From Bradyrhizobium campsiandrae (lineage in GTDB: Bacteria; Pseudomonadota; Alphaproteobacteria; Rhizobiales; Xanthobacteraceae): a stretch of DNA of 64,000 bases. The stretch is taken from the NCBI RefSeq assembly GCF_014529705.1, contig NZ_JAANIH010000039.1, positions 18,208 through 82,207 of the forward strand, read 5' to 3'. The translations under genes and the position numbers were made by a program. Below are positions 26,235 to 35,974 of the stretch, piece by piece; the stretch's first letter is position 1; each line of letters begins with the position of its first letter. The notes beneath the pieces are model-generated. The model saw only the letters and a list, made by a program, of their open reading frames with translations. It did no database searches and was not told the origin of the DNA.

Positions 26235-26262
26235 TCGCGCCTGAAATCATCCGTTCGAAATC

Positions 26263-26289
26263 AAGGGCCGGCAGCGATGCCGGCCCTTT
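26263..26289 (+). terminator. Rho-independent-like terminator after the porin gene
   Basis: AAGGGCCGGC (26263-26272) pairs perfectly with GCCGGCCCTT (26279-26288) over the loop AGCGAT, followed by T-rich sequence. It lies 29 bases after the porin stop. Confidence 0.8.
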
Positions 26290-26402
26290 CCGCTTTCGCT
26301 CTGCGGAACTGCCAAGCATTTGTGCAACTTGCGATTTTTTAACCCGGCCCGAGGATACTGCGCGGCGAAAATACAAAGATTACGGGTGTGGGGGAATTTT
26401 CG

Positions 26403-28556
26403 ATGGCGTTTCGTCTGGGCCTTGGCCGTGTTCTTGGCCGTTTCATTCCTCGCTTCAAAATGCCCAGATGGGGCCTGCGCGGCAGCCTGATTGCGGCCTT
26501 CGCCGTGATCGCTGGCATGGGCCTCGTGATCGCAGCCGGCGCCGGCTTCGTGTTCAACCATCTCGGCTCGACCATGATGGATTTGAGCGGCCGTGACATC
26601 CCGCGCCTCTCCGCCAGCCTTCAGCTCGCCTCGCAAAGCGCGACGCTCGCGGCACAAGGCCCGGGCCTGCTCGCATCGCCCAGCGATGATGCGCTGAAGG
26701 AGCGCACCAAGAACGTGAAGGACATCCAGCAGCTCGCGATGGCCAAGCTCGGCGAGATCATCGAGCTCGGCGCCGACCCGCAGATTGCCAATGCGCTCCG
26801 CGACACCGCCAAGAGCATCGACGAGGCGACGCAGAGCCTGGTCTCGGCGGCGCGCGAGCGGCTCGATACCGGCGCGCTGCACGACAAGCAGTATGAAGCG
26901 CTACGCAAGGCCCAGCTCTCCTTCGTCGGGGCCGCGGGCCCGGCCATGCTGGATGCGCAGACGCGCCTCAACGCGATCCTCGGCGCGGCGGAAGTGTCCG
27001 CCGACGACGCGACCGAAGCGGCCCGCACCGTCTCGCAGATCTCGACCGTCTCCGCCAACGGCAATCTGATGGCCGCCGACATGATGGCGGCCCTCTCGGC
27101 CAACAACAGCGATACGCTCGAGGCGATCGAGAAGGAGTTCAAGGCCACGCGCGACCGCGTCAAGTCCAACCTCGAGGACCTCCCGAACATTCCCTCGATA
27201 CAGGCCGTGCGCGATGCCGTGCAGAAGCTGTTCGCCTTCGGCGAGGGCAAGACCGGCGTGTTCAAGATCCGCCAGAAGGAGCTCGATGCCATCGACTACG
27301 GTCAGACCATCCTGGACGAGACCCGCAAGCTCAATGTCGGCCTCGGCATCAGCGTGCAGCAGCTTGTCGACGGCGTGCAGAAGGAGACCAACGCCTCGAC
27401 CTTCCAGGCCCGCCAGGAGATCTCGCTCGCCACGACGGCAATGCTGGCGCTCGGCGGTCTCACCCTGATCGGCTCGGCGCTGTTCGTCTGGCTCTATGTC
27501 GGCCGCAACATCCTGCGCCGCATCCGTGAGCTGCAGCGCGCCATGCAGCTGCTGTCGGCCGGCGACCTCGACACCGAGATCGTCCGCTCCCGCCAGAACG
27601 ACGAGATCGGCGCGATGAAGGAAACGCTGACCGTGTTCCGCGACAGCATGATCGAAGCCCGTGCACTTGCGAGCGAGCAGGACAAGGACCGTGCCGCCAA
27701 GGCCGAGCGTGCCGCGCATGTGGAAGCGAGGATCGCCGAGTTCGAGAGCACCGTGCGCGCCGCGCTCGACAACCTCGCGCAATCGGCCAATTCGATGCAG
27801 GCAACGGCGCAGAGCATGTCGACCACCGCGGACCAGTCCAACGCGCTGGTGAACGCGGTTGCCTCCGCCGCGGAGGAGACGTCGGTCAACGTGCAGACCG
27901 TGTCGTCCGGCACCGAGCAGCTCTCCTCCTCGATCGAGGAGATCAGCAAGCAGGTCGTCACCTCGGCCGCGATCGCCAAGAAGGCGGTGGACGAGGCCGG
28001 CGCCACCGACACCACGGTGCAGAGCCTTGCCGACAGCGCGAGCCGCATCAGCGTCGTCGTCGACCTGATCCAGACCATTGCCTCGCAGACCAATCTGCTC
28101 GCGCTCAACGCCACCATCGAGGCGGCACGCGCGGGCGAAGCCGGCCGCGGCTTTGCGGTGGTCGCCTCCGAGGTGAAGAGCCTGGCGAGCCAGACCGCGA
28201 AGGCGACGGAAGAGATCCGCACCCAGATCGCCAGCATGCAGCAGGTCACGACCTCGGCCGTCGGCGCCATCCAGGGCATCGGCCGCATCATCGGCGAGAT
28301 CAACGACGTCACCACGACCATTGCGGCCGCCGTGGAGGAGCAGGGTGCGGCAACCCGCGAGATCGCCCGCAACATCCAGCATGCGGCCGGCGGCACCAGC
28401 GAGGTCTCCAGCAACATCGTCGGCGTCTCTACCGCCTCGGCCGAAGCCGGCGCTGCGGCGACCGAGGTGCTGAGCGCGTCGGACGCGCTCCGACGCGAGG
28501 CCGACATGTTGCGCAGTGAGATCGACGCGTTCCTCAACAACATGCGGGCGGCGTAA
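26403..28556 (+). CDS. Methyl-accepting chemotaxis protein
   Basis: Transmembrane chemoreceptor of 717 residues. A first membrane segment (LIAAFAVIAGMGLVIAAGAGFVF, about residues 26-48) leads a helical periplasmic sensor of about 290 residues; the second segment is MLALGGLTLIGSALFVWLYVG near residue 345. A HAMP domain (RRIRELQRAMQLLSAGDLDTEI) and the signalling hairpin tip (LLALNATIEAARAGEAGRGFAVVASEV, near residue 565) follow. ATG 26403 has GGGGGA 8 bases upstream; GTG 26388 is less likely. No che genes are adjacent, so it serves a remote array. The helical-bundle sensor gives no ligand clue. Confidence 0.94.
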   Translation: MAFRLGLGRVLGRFIPRFKMPRWGLRGSLIAAFAVIAGMGLVIAAGAGFVFNHLGSTMMDLSGRDIPRLSASLQLASQSATLAAQGPGLLASPSDDALKERTKNVKDIQQLAMAKLGEIIELGADPQIANALRDTAKSIDEATQSLVSAARERLDTGALHDKQYEALRKAQLSFVGAAGPAMLDAQTRLNAILGAAEVSADDATEAARTVSQISTVSANGNLMAADMMAALSANNSDTLEAIEKEFKATRDRVKSNLEDLPNIPSIQAVRDAVQKLFAFGEGKTGVFKIRQKELDAIDYGQTILDETRKLNVGLGISVQQLVDGVQKETNASTFQARQEISLATTAMLALGGLTLIGSALFVWLYVGRNILRRIRELQRAMQLLSAGDLDTEIVRSRQNDEIGAMKETLTVFRDSMIEARALASEQDKDRAAKAERAAHVEARIAEFESTVRAALDNLAQSANSMQATAQSMSTTADQSNALVNAVASAAEETSVNVQTVSSGTEQLSSSIEEISKQVVTSAAIAKKAVDEAGATDTTVQSLADSASRISVVVDLIQTIASQTNLLALNATIEAARAGEAGRGFAVVASEVKSLASQTAKATEEIRTQIASMQQVTTSAVGAIQGIGRIIGEINDVTTTIAAAVEEQGAATREIARNIQHAAGGTSEVSSNIVGVSTASAEAGAAATEVLSASDALRREADMLRSEIDAFLNNMRAA

Positions 28557-28566
28557 CGACGCCTTC

Positions 28567-28655
28567 CCGTAGCCCGGATGGAGCGCAGCGAAATCCGGGG
28601 CGGTCTCGCTTGCGGCACGAGCCCCGGATTTCGCTGCGCTCCATCCGGGCTACGG
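28567..28655. repeat. Inverted repeat with 35-bp perfect arms
   Basis: The arms 28567-28601 and 28621-28655 are exact reverse complements, beginning CCGTAGCCCGGATGGAGCGC, with a 19-base spacer. It lies 10 bases after the chemoreceptor stop. Similar GTAGCCCGG ... CCGGGCTAC ends recur at 62.53-62.60 kb, so it is a dispersed REP-like element that could also act as a terminator. Confidence 0.88.
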
Positions 28656-28745
28656 AAAATACGGCCCGGTATGACCGCCATGCGGAGACCACGGCCCCCC
28701 CTTTTTCGGCTGGCGCCCTGCCCGCACTGGGTTTAAGCCGGTAGC

Positions 28746-29807
28746 ATGAACGCGAAAACCGACACCGTGCAGTCCTCCGCCGAGGCCCTGCGCTACCCCT
28801 GGGAACAGCACCCCGGCCCCGAGGAGATCGTGGAGATCAGGCCCGGCGTGCTGTGGGCGCGGCTGAAGCTGCCGTTCCGCCTCAACCATGTGAACATCTA
28901 TCTGCTCGCCGACGGCGACGGCTATGCGATGGTCGATGCCGGCTTCGGCAACGAGGAGACGATCGAAGCCTGGACAAAACTGTTCGACGGCCCGCTGAAG
29001 GGCGTCAACATCACCCGCCTGATCGTCACGCACTCGCACCCCGACCATGTCGGCCTCGCCGGCTGGATCGTCGAGCGGTTCAAATGCCCGCTTCTGATGT
29101 CGCAGGTCGAATATCTGCAATCGGTCTACCACCAGAACCGCGGCACTGAGGAACGGCGTAACGCGCAGCGGCTGTTCTTCCGCCGCCACGGCATGGACGA
29201 GTCGCTCACCGAGAAGCTGCTCGGCCGCGGCCAGGATTATCTCAAGCAGGTCTCGGTGCTGCCACCATCCTACCGCCGCATCTCGCATGGCGACGAGGTC
29301 GTGATCGGCACGCGCCGCTTCAAGGTGATCACCGGCGGCGGGCACGCGCTCGACCAGGTGATGCTGTATTGCGCGGACGACAAGCTGTTCCTCTCGGCCG
29401 ACCAGGTGCTGAGCAAGATTTCGCCGAATGTCAGCGTCTGGGCGGTCGAGCCCGACCAGAACTCGCTCGGCGAATATCTGGCCTCGCTCGCAAGCCTCAC
29501 GACGACGCTGCCCTATGACCTGCTGGTGCTGCCCGGACACGGGGTGCCGTTCTACGGCCTGAAGACCCGCATCAAGCAGCTCGCCGACCACCACGAGGAG
29601 CGCTGCCGCCTGATCGCGGAGGCCTGCCGCGAGGTGCCGCAGACCTCGCGCGCGCTGGTGCCCGTCGTGTTCAACAAGCACGTGCTGGACGAGCACCAGA
29701 TGGGCTTTGCCGCCGGCGAACTCGTCGCCCACGTCAACTACATGATCGTCGAAGGCCGGCTGACGGCCGAGACCAAGGACGGCGTGCTGCAGTTCAGGAC
29801 GACGTGA
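28746..29807 (+). CDS. Metallo-beta-lactamase fold hydrolase
   Basis: A 353-residue cytoplasmic hydrolase with an intact metal site: THSHPDHVG near residue 98, later GGGHALDQ and LPGHG near residue 262. The opening RLKLPFRLNHVNIYLLADGDGYAMVDAGFG is that of the glyoxalase II-like group with a C-terminal helical domain (LACTB2/YtnP-like organisation). The substrate may be a thioester or lactone; no neighbour helps. It stands alone between a repeat and the hemA leader. Confidence 0.88.
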   Translation: MNAKTDTVQSSAEALRYPWEQHPGPEEIVEIRPGVLWARLKLPFRLNHVNIYLLADGDGYAMVDAGFGNEETIEAWTKLFDGPLKGVNITRLIVTHSHPDHVGLAGWIVERFKCPLLMSQVEYLQSVYHQNRGTEERRNAQRLFFRRHGMDESLTEKLLGRGQDYLKQVSVLPPSYRRISHGDEVVIGTRRFKVITGGGHALDQVMLYCADDKLFLSADQVLSKISPNVSVWAVEPDQNSLGEYLASLASLTTTLPYDLLVLPGHGVPFYGLKTRIKQLADHHEERCRLIAEACREVPQTSRALVPVVFNKHVLDEHQMGFAAGELVAHVNYMIVEGRLTAETKDGVLQFRTT

Positions 29808-29886
29808 GCTCCGGTCTTCGCGTCCCCCCGCAAGAAGGGCAAGGAGCGACCTGATGCTGCAGAGCAGCATCGGATCTCGCGCCAAC

Positions 29887-29900
29887 TTGATTCGGATCAA
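29887..29900 (+). promoter_or_regulatory. FixK2/FNR box upstream of hemA
   Basis: TTGAT-TCGG-ATCAA matches the consensus exactly and is centred 142 bases before the hemA start. In B. japonicum hemA is known to be oxygen-regulated through FixLJ/FixK, so this box probably drives the low-oxygen promoter, with a leader of roughly 100 bases. The remainder of 29808-30035 shows no other element I can name. Confidence 0.82.
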
Positions 29901-30035
29901 GTTTCAAATCGCACGATAGGGCATTTTGCCCAGATGCCCCTCATGGCCAAATGTGGGATAGCGCATAGACATTGGAGCCGGAAAAGCTCTAAGAAGATGC
30001 GGCTCTTTTGGTCAGTTCCGTCTTAGGTTTTGCCG

Positions 30036-31265
30036 ATGGATTACGCCCAGTTCTTCAGTTCAGCCCTCGATCGCCTCCATACCGAGCGCCGCTACCGCGT
30101 GTTCGCCGATCTGGAGCGCACCGCCGGCCGCTTCCCGCACGCGGTCTGGCACTCGCCGAAGGGCAAGCGCGACGTCGTGATCTGGTGCTCCAACGACTAT
30201 CTCGGCATGGGCCAGCACCCGAAAGTGGTTGGCGCCATGGTCGAGACCGCGACGCGCGTCGGCACCGGCGCGGGCGGCACCCGCAACATCGCCGGCACGC
30301 ATCATCCGCTGGTGCAGCTCGAAGCCGAGCTCGCCGACCTCCACGGCAAGGAAGCGGCGCTGCTGTTCACCTCGGGCTACGTCTCGAACCAGACCGGCAT
30401 CGCGACCATCGCCAAGCTCATTCCGAACTGTCTCATCCTCTCCGATGAGCTCAACCACAATTCGATGATCGAAGGCATCCGCCAGTCCGGCTGCGAGCGG
30501 CAGGTGTTCCGCCACAACGATCTCGCGCATCTCGAAGAGCTGCTGAAGGCGGCCGGCCCGAACCGGCCGAAGCTGATCGCCTGCGAGAGCCTCTATTCCA
30601 TGGACGGCGACGTCGCCCCGCTCGCCAGGATCTGCGACCTCGCCGAGAAATACAACGCGATGACCTATGTCGACGAGGTCCACGCCGTCGGCATGTACGG
30701 CCCGCGCGGCGGCGGCATCGCCGAGCGTGACGGCGTCATGCATCGCATCGACATCCTCGAAGGCACGCTGGCGAAGGCGTTCGGCTGCCTCGGCGGCTAT
30801 ATCGCGGCGAACGGCCAGATCATCGACGCGGTGCGCTCCTATGCACCGGGCTTCATCTTCACCACGGCGCTGCCGCCGGCGATCTGCTCGGCCGCAACGG
30901 CCGCGATCAAGCACCTGAAGGCCTCGAGCTGGGAGCGCGAGCGCCACCAGGACCGTGCCGCCCGCGTCAAGGCGATCCTCAATGCCGCAGGTCTGCCTGT
31001 GATGTCGAGCGACACCCATATCGTGCCGCTGTTCATCGGCGATGCCGAGAAGTGCAAGCAGGCCTCCGACCTCCTGCTCGAAGAGCACGGCATCTACATC
31101 CAGCCGATCAACTACCCGACCGTCCCCAAGGGCACCGAGCGCCTGCGCATCACGCCCTCGCCCTACCATGACGACGGCCTGATCGATCGGCTCGCCGAAG
31201 CCCTGCTGCAGGTGTGGGACCAACTGGGACTGCCGCTGCGCGAGAAGTCGCTGGCCGCGGAGTAG
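30036..31265 (+). CDS. hemA: 5-aminolevulinate synthase
   Basis: Pyridoxal-phosphate enzyme that condenses glycine and succinyl-CoA to 5-aminolevulinate, the first step of haem synthesis by the Shemin (C4) pathway of alphaproteobacteria. The 409 residues match the length and sequence of Bradyrhizobium HemA as I recall it (MDYAQFF start). Visible are the glycine-rich GTGAGGTRNIAGTHH, the PLP-aspartate region YVDEVHAVGMYGPRGGG, the PLP lysine in LEGTLAKAFGCLGG, and the end REKSLAAE. A FixK box upstream links it to oxygen control. It is separated from the following kinase gene by 358 bases of palindromes. Confidence 0.97.
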   Translation: MDYAQFFSSALDRLHTERRYRVFADLERTAGRFPHAVWHSPKGKRDVVIWCSNDYLGMGQHPKVVGAMVETATRVGTGAGGTRNIAGTHHPLVQLEAELADLHGKEAALLFTSGYVSNQTGIATIAKLIPNCLILSDELNHNSMIEGIRQSGCERQVFRHNDLAHLEELLKAAGPNRPKLIACESLYSMDGDVAPLARICDLAEKYNAMTYVDEVHAVGMYGPRGGGIAERDGVMHRIDILEGTLAKAFGCLGGYIAANGQIIDAVRSYAPGFIFTTALPPAICSAATAAIKHLKASSWERERHQDRAARVKAILNAAGLPVMSSDTHIVPLFIGDAEKCKQASDLLLEEHGIYIQPINYPTVPKGTERLRITPSPYHDDGLIDRLAEALLQVWDQLGLPLREKSLAAE

Positions 31266-31623
31266 GCGCTCCGCCTTCTTCGATCTAACTTTCACCGCCT
31301 TCGGAGCTACCCCCCTCCCCAACCCTCCCCCACAAGGGGGGAGGGAGCGATAGAGGCGTGCCCGCCTCACTTGGTCTGCCACCCATGCTGTTTCGTCCCA
31401 TCGCAACAATCAAAGCTCTCTCCGTTCTCTCCCCCCTTGTGGGTCAGGGAGGGGGTGCCACACGGGGACTCTTTCGGTACCCGCGAGCGACGTGCACCTT
31501 AACGACATCAGCAGTTCCCGCCCCACCCAGCCATTTCGCTGTCGCCTCTACCCCGACAACGCGCTAGATTTTCTGGGAAAATGAGATCGGGCGCCTTTGC
31601 GCCCAGGGAGACGCACGCTCGCC
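31266..31623. repeat. Intergenic region with REP-like G/C-tract palindromes
   Basis: CCCTCCCCC (31323-31331) pairs with GGGGGAGGG (31337-31345), and a related inverted unit lies at 31428-31457 (CTCCCCCCTTGTGGGTCAGGGAGGGGG). The outer tracts CCCCCTCCC (31311) and GGGAGGGGG (31448) are also complementary. No gene is seen in these 358 bases; the kinase promoter probably lies in its last 100 bases. Confidence 0.7.
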
Positions 31624-34600
31624 ATGCTGCACGACTGGGGCGTGATTGCTGCCGCCTTCGGCTATATCGGCTTTCTGTTCCTGGTGGCGAGCCATGGCGA
31701 CCGCCGCTCGCCGGCCGGGCCCGGCCGCGCGTCCGGGCTGATCTATCCACTGTCGCTGGCGATCTACTGCACCTCCTGGACCTTTTTCGGCTCGGTCGGC
31801 TTCGCCACCCGCACCTCGACCGACTTCCTCGCGATCTATGTCGGCCCGGTCCTGATGATCGGGCTTGGCGCCGGCGTGCTCCGCCGGGTGATCCAGCTCG
31901 CCAAAGCCCACAACATCACCTCGATCGCCGACTTCATCGGTGCGCGCTACGGCAAGAGCCAGGCGGTGGCGGCAACGGTGGCGCTGATCGCGATCATCGG
32001 CTCGGTGCCCTACATCGCACTCCAGCTCAAGGCCGTCGCCTCCTCGCTCGAAGTCATCCTGAGCGAGGACCAGGCGTTCTCCCACATCCCGATCCTCGGC
32101 GACATTGCGCTGATGGTGACGCTCGCGATGGCGGCCTTCGCGGTGCTGTTCGGCACGCGGCAGACCGACGCCACCGAGCATCAGCACGGCTTGATGCTGG
32201 CGGTTGCGACCGAGTCCATCATCAAGCTGGCGGCCTTCCTCACCGCCGGCATCTTCGTCACCTTCTGGATGTTCTCGCCGCACGAATTGATCGAGCGCGC
32301 GATGAAGACGCCGGAGGCGGTGCGCGCCATCGACTATGCGCCGTCGATCGGCAACTTCCTGACCATGACGCTGCTGTCGTTGTGCGCGATCATGCTGCTG
32401 CCGCGGCAGTTCCACGTCAGCGTGGTGGAGAATTCCTCGGACGCCGAGGTTAGCCGTGCGCGCTGGCTGTTCCCGCTCTACCTCGTCGCCATCAACGTGT
32501 TCGTAATCCCGATCGCGCTCGCCGGCCTCATCACCTTCCCGTTCGGCGCGGTCGATCCTGACATGTACGTGCTGGCGCTGCCGATGGAGGGCGGCGCCGG
32601 GCTTCTCAGCGTCGCCGTCTTCGTCGGCGGCCTGTCGGCGGCCACCGCCATGGTCATCGTCGAATGCGTCGCGCTCTCGATCATGGTCTCGAACGATCTC
32701 GTGGTGCCGCTGGTGCTGCAACGCCGCCCCGAGGGCCGCGCCGGAGCTACCGATTTCGGCGACTTCCTGCTGCGCGCGCGCCGGCTCGCCATCTTCGCCA
32801 TCATGGTGATGGCCTATTTCTACTATCGCGCGCTCGGCAACACCCAGCTCGCGGCGATCGGCCTGCTTTCCTTTGCCGCCATCGCGCAGCTGGCGCCGGC
32901 GTTCTTTGGCGGCCTGCTGTGGCGGCGCGCGACCGCGCGTGGCGCCATCGGCGGCATGCTGGTCGGCTTCGCGGTGTGGCTCTACACGCTGTTCATTCCG
33001 AGCTTCATGGATTCCTCGACGTCGGGCATCCTGCTGCTCCAGCATGGTCCGTTCGGGATCGAGGCGTTGCGGCCGCAGGCGCTGTTCGGCGCCGATCTGC
33101 CGCCACTGATGCATGGCGTGGTCTGGTCGCTCTCGCTCAACATCCTCACCTATGTGCTGCTGTCGCTGGCGCGGCAGCCTTCGTCCATCGAGCTCGTGCA
33201 GGCCGACCTGTTCGTGCCCAATACGCTCGCCCCGATCGCCCCGAGCTTCCGCCGCTGGCGCACCACCATCACGGTGCAGGACATCCAGGCCACGGTCGCG
33301 CAATATCTCGGCCCTGAGCGCGCCCAGCATTCGTTCGAAGCCTTCTCGGCACGACGCAATATGCGGCTGGAGGCGGGAGCGCCCGCCGATTTCGAGCTGC
33401 TGCAGCACGCCGAGCACCTGATCGCCTCGTCGATCGGGGCCGCGTCCTCCCGCCTCGTGATGTCGCTGCTGCTGCGCAAGCGAACCGTGTCCGCGCAAGC
33501 CGCGCTGAAACTGCTCGACGATTCCCATGCGGCGCTGCATTTCAACCGCGAGATCCTGCAAACCGCACTGAACCATGTGCGCCAGGGCATCGCGGTATTC
33601 GACGCCGATCTGCAGCTGATCTGCTCCAACAGGCAGTTCGGCGAACTCCTCAACGTTCCGCCGCATTTCATCCAGTTCGGCACGCCCTTGCGCGAAATTC
33701 TCGAATTCATGGGCGTGAGCGATCCGGCCAATGAGGGAAATCGCGAGGCGATGATCGAGCAGCGGCTCGTGGCCTACACCACCGACAGCGAGCCCTATCT
33801 CGAACGCCTGACCGAGCGTCACATGGTGATCGAGGTGCTCACCAACCGCATGCCCGGGGGCGGCTTCGTCATCACTTTCACCGACGTCACGCCGACCTTC
33901 GAGGCGGCCGAAGCGCTGGAGCGCGCCAATGCGACGCTGGAGAAGCGCGTGCGCGACCGCACCGAGGAATTGACCCGGCTGAACTCCGAGCTGGCGCTGG
34001 CCAAGAGCAGCGCGGAGGACGCCAGCATCTCCAAGACGCGCTTCCTTGCGGCCGCCAGCCACGACATTCTCCAGCCGCTCAACGCCGCCCGGCTCTATGT
34101 CACGAGCTTGGTCGAACGCCAGCACAATGGCGAGGAGACGCGCCTCGTCGAGAACATCGACGAATCGCTGCAGGCCATCGAGGAGATCCTCGGCGCGCTG
34201 CTCGACATCTCCAGGCTCGATGCCGGCGCCATGACGACCTCGATCTCGAGCTTCAAGATGGCCGACCTGATGCGCTCGCTGGAAATCGAGTTCGCACCGG
34301 TCGCGCGCGCCAAGGGCCTGGACCTCACTTTCGTGCCCTGCTCGCTGCCGGTCGAGTCGGACCGGCTGCTGCTGCGGCGGCTGCTGCAGAACCTGATCTC
34401 GAACGCGATCAAATACACCCCGCGCGGGCGCGTGCTGGTCGGCTGCCGCCGCCACGGCGCTTCGCTCAAGATCTGCGTCTACGACACCGGCGTCGGCATT
34501 CCCGCGGTCAAACGCGGCGAGATCTTCAAGGAATTCCACCGCCTCGAGCAGGGCGCGCGGATCGCGCGCGGCCTCGGCCTGGGGCTCTCGATCGTGGAGC

Positions 34601-35133
34601 GGCTGGCGCGCGTGCTGGGCCACAGCATCGCCATCGACGCCAATGCGAGCGGCGGCTCGCTGTTCTCCGTGACGGTGCCGACGGCAAAGGCCGTGACACT
34701 CACGGCCGCGGTGACCAGCGCAACGCCGCTGGCGCGCACACCGATATCAGGCGCCCTGATCGTCTGCATCGAGAACGACGCCGCGATCCTCGACGGCATG
34801 CGGACCCTGCTCAAGGCCTGGGACGCCGAAGTGATCGCCGTGGCCGATCCCGAAGGCGCGATATCGGCCATCGAGACCGCCGGCCGGCGCGTCACCGGCC
34901 TCCTTGTCGACTATCACCTCGACCGCGGCAACGGCATCGCCGCCATCCGCGAGATTCGCCGCCGCTTCGGCGACACCATCCCAGCGATCCTGATCACCGC
35001 CGACCGCAGCCCCGCCGTGCAGACGGCGGCGCGCGACGAAAAAATCGCGGTGCTGAACAAGCCGGTGAAGCCGGCCTCGCTGCGCGCTTTGCTCGGGCAA
35101 TGGCGGACGCAGCAGATGGTGGCGGCGGAATAA
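31624..35133 (+). CDS. CbrA-like hybrid sensor histidine kinase with SSS transporter domain
   Basis: A 1169-residue membrane protein. Residues 1-500 resemble a sodium/solute symporter with about 13 segments (start WGVIAAAFGYIGFLFLVASHGD; SLAIYCTSWTFFGSVGFA). A PAS-like region follows (LNHVRQGIAVFDADLQLICSNRQFGELL), then a coiled coil, the H-box AAASHDILQPLNAARLY near residue 811, N-box NLISNAIKYTPRG, G-boxes DTGVGIP and GLGLGLSIVERL, and a C-terminal receiver with the phospho-aspartate in LLVDYHLDRGNG near residue 1093. Related CbrA/NahK-type kinases control carbon and nitrogen use. ATG 31624 is preferred over TTG 31597. The partner regulator is not adjacent. Confidence 0.92.
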   Translation: MLHDWGVIAAAFGYIGFLFLVASHGDRRSPAGPGRASGLIYPLSLAIYCTSWTFFGSVGFATRTSTDFLAIYVGPVLMIGLGAGVLRRVIQLAKAHNITSIADFIGARYGKSQAVAATVALIAIIGSVPYIALQLKAVASSLEVILSEDQAFSHIPILGDIALMVTLAMAAFAVLFGTRQTDATEHQHGLMLAVATESIIKLAAFLTAGIFVTFWMFSPHELIERAMKTPEAVRAIDYAPSIGNFLTMTLLSLCAIMLLPRQFHVSVVENSSDAEVSRARWLFPLYLVAINVFVIPIALAGLITFPFGAVDPDMYVLALPMEGGAGLLSVAVFVGGLSAATAMVIVECVALSIMVSNDLVVPLVLQRRPEGRAGATDFGDFLLRARRLAIFAIMVMAYFYYRALGNTQLAAIGLLSFAAIAQLAPAFFGGLLWRRATARGAIGGMLVGFAVWLYTLFIPSFMDSSTSGILLLQHGPFGIEALRPQALFGADLPPLMHGVVWSLSLNILTYVLLSLARQPSSIELVQADLFVPNTLAPIAPSFRRWRTTITVQDIQATVAQYLGPERAQHSFEAFSARRNMRLEAGAPADFELLQHAEHLIASSIGAASSRLVMSLLLRKRTVSAQAALKLLDDSHAALHFNREILQTALNHVRQGIAVFDADLQLICSNRQFGELLNVPPHFIQFGTPLREILEFMGVSDPANEGNREAMIEQRLVAYTTDSEPYLERLTERHMVIEVLTNRMPGGGFVITFTDVTPTFEAAEALERANATLEKRVRDRTEELTRLNSELALAKSSAEDASISKTRFLAAASHDILQPLNAARLYVTSLVERQHNGEETRLVENIDESLQAIEEILGALLDISRLDAGAMTTSISSFKMADLMRSLEIEFAPVARAKGLDLTFVPCSLPVESDRLLLRRLLQNLISNAIKYTPRGRVLVGCRRHGASLKICVYDTGVGIPAVKRGEIFKEFHRLEQGARIARGLGLGLSIVERLARVLGHSIAIDANASGGSLFSVTVPTAKAVTLTAAVTSATPLARTPISGALIVCIENDAAILDGMRTLLKAWDAEVIAVADPEGAISAIETAGRRVTGLLVDYHLDRGNGIAAIREIRRRFGDTIPAILITADRSPAVQTAARDEKIAVLNKPVKPASLRALLGQWRTQQMVAAE

Positions 35134-35136
35134 GCG

Positions 35137-35958
35137 TCAGTAGTCCGTCGAGACGCTGAGCGCGCGCCACGTTTCCAATTCGTCGAGCCGCTGCCGGTCC
35201 GCCGCCGCGATGGCGTTGACGGCATCACTGCCGAGCGCGATCCGCAGCGGTGGCTGATCCATGGCCGCGAGCTCGAGCACGACGGAAGCAGCTCTCTTCG
35301 GATCGCCCGGCTGCCGGCCGTCATAATTGCGCTGCATCCTGACGGTGGCACCGACGACCGCGTCGTACTCCGGGCGGCCTTCGTCCGTATCATGCGCGGT
35401 TTGGGCAAAGCCTGTCCGGAAGCCGCCGGGCTCGATGATGGTCACGTGCACACCGATCAGGGCCATCTCACGGGCGAGCGACTCCGAGAAGCCCTCGATC
35501 CCCCATTTCGCGGCCGAATAAGCCGCGCGCGCCGGCGCACCGACTCGGCCGCCCACCGACGAGATTTGCACGATGTGCCCGCGGCGCTGCCGGCGCAATA
35601 CCGGGATCGCGGCTTTGGTGACGATGATGGTTCCGATCAGATTGGCGTCGATCTGCCGACGGAACGATACCAAGCTGGTGTCCTCGACCGATCCGAGGTC
35701 GCCATAGCCGGCGTTGTTGACGACGACATCGATGCCGCCGAATGCCCCGACGGCAAGACCGATCGCAGCTTCTGCCGCCGCCTCGTCGGTCACGTCGAGT
35801 GTTGCGAGCCGCACCTGGTCGCCAAAGCGGCCGAGCAACGGTTCGAGCGGACCGAGACTACGGGCCGTTGCGACCACTTGATCTCCGGCGGCGAGCGCAG
35901 CTTCCGTAATGGCGCGCCCGAGCCCTCGCGCGCTGCCGCTGATGAACCATGTCTTCAC
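35137..35958 (-). CDS. Short-chain dehydrogenase/reductase
   Basis: NAD(P)-dependent oxidoreductase of 273 residues with a Rossmann fold. The glycine motif is SGSARGLG near residue 8, then NNAGYGDLG, the catalytic serine strand IVQISSVGG, and YSAAKWGIEGFSE holding Tyr and Lys. GTG 35958 is chosen because GGAGG lies 8 bases upstream. It lies 16 bases after the cytochrome P460 gene and seems the last gene of a four-gene unit starting with ohr. Confidence 0.9.
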   Translation of the reverse strand: MKTWFISGSARGLGRAITEAALAAGDQVVATARSLGPLEPLLGRFGDQVRLATLDVTDEAAAEAAIGLAVGAFGGIDVVVNNAGYGDLGSVEDTSLVSFRRQIDANLIGTIIVTKAAIPVLRRQRRGHIVQISSVGGRVGAPARAAYSAAKWGIEGFSESLAREMALIGVHVTIIEPGGFRTGFAQTAHDTDEGRPEYDAVVGATVRMQRNYDGRQPGDPKRAASVVLELAAMDQPPLRIALGSDAVNAIAAADRQRLDELETWRALSVSTDY

Positions 35959-35974
35959 GATGAGGCCTCCGGGT

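Noticed and set aside
31564..34623. 1019-codon minus-strand open frame opposite the CbrA-like kinase
   Set aside because: Arg/Asp/His/Gln-rich translation without domains, fully overlapping a clear multi-domain gene; a third-position GC artefact.
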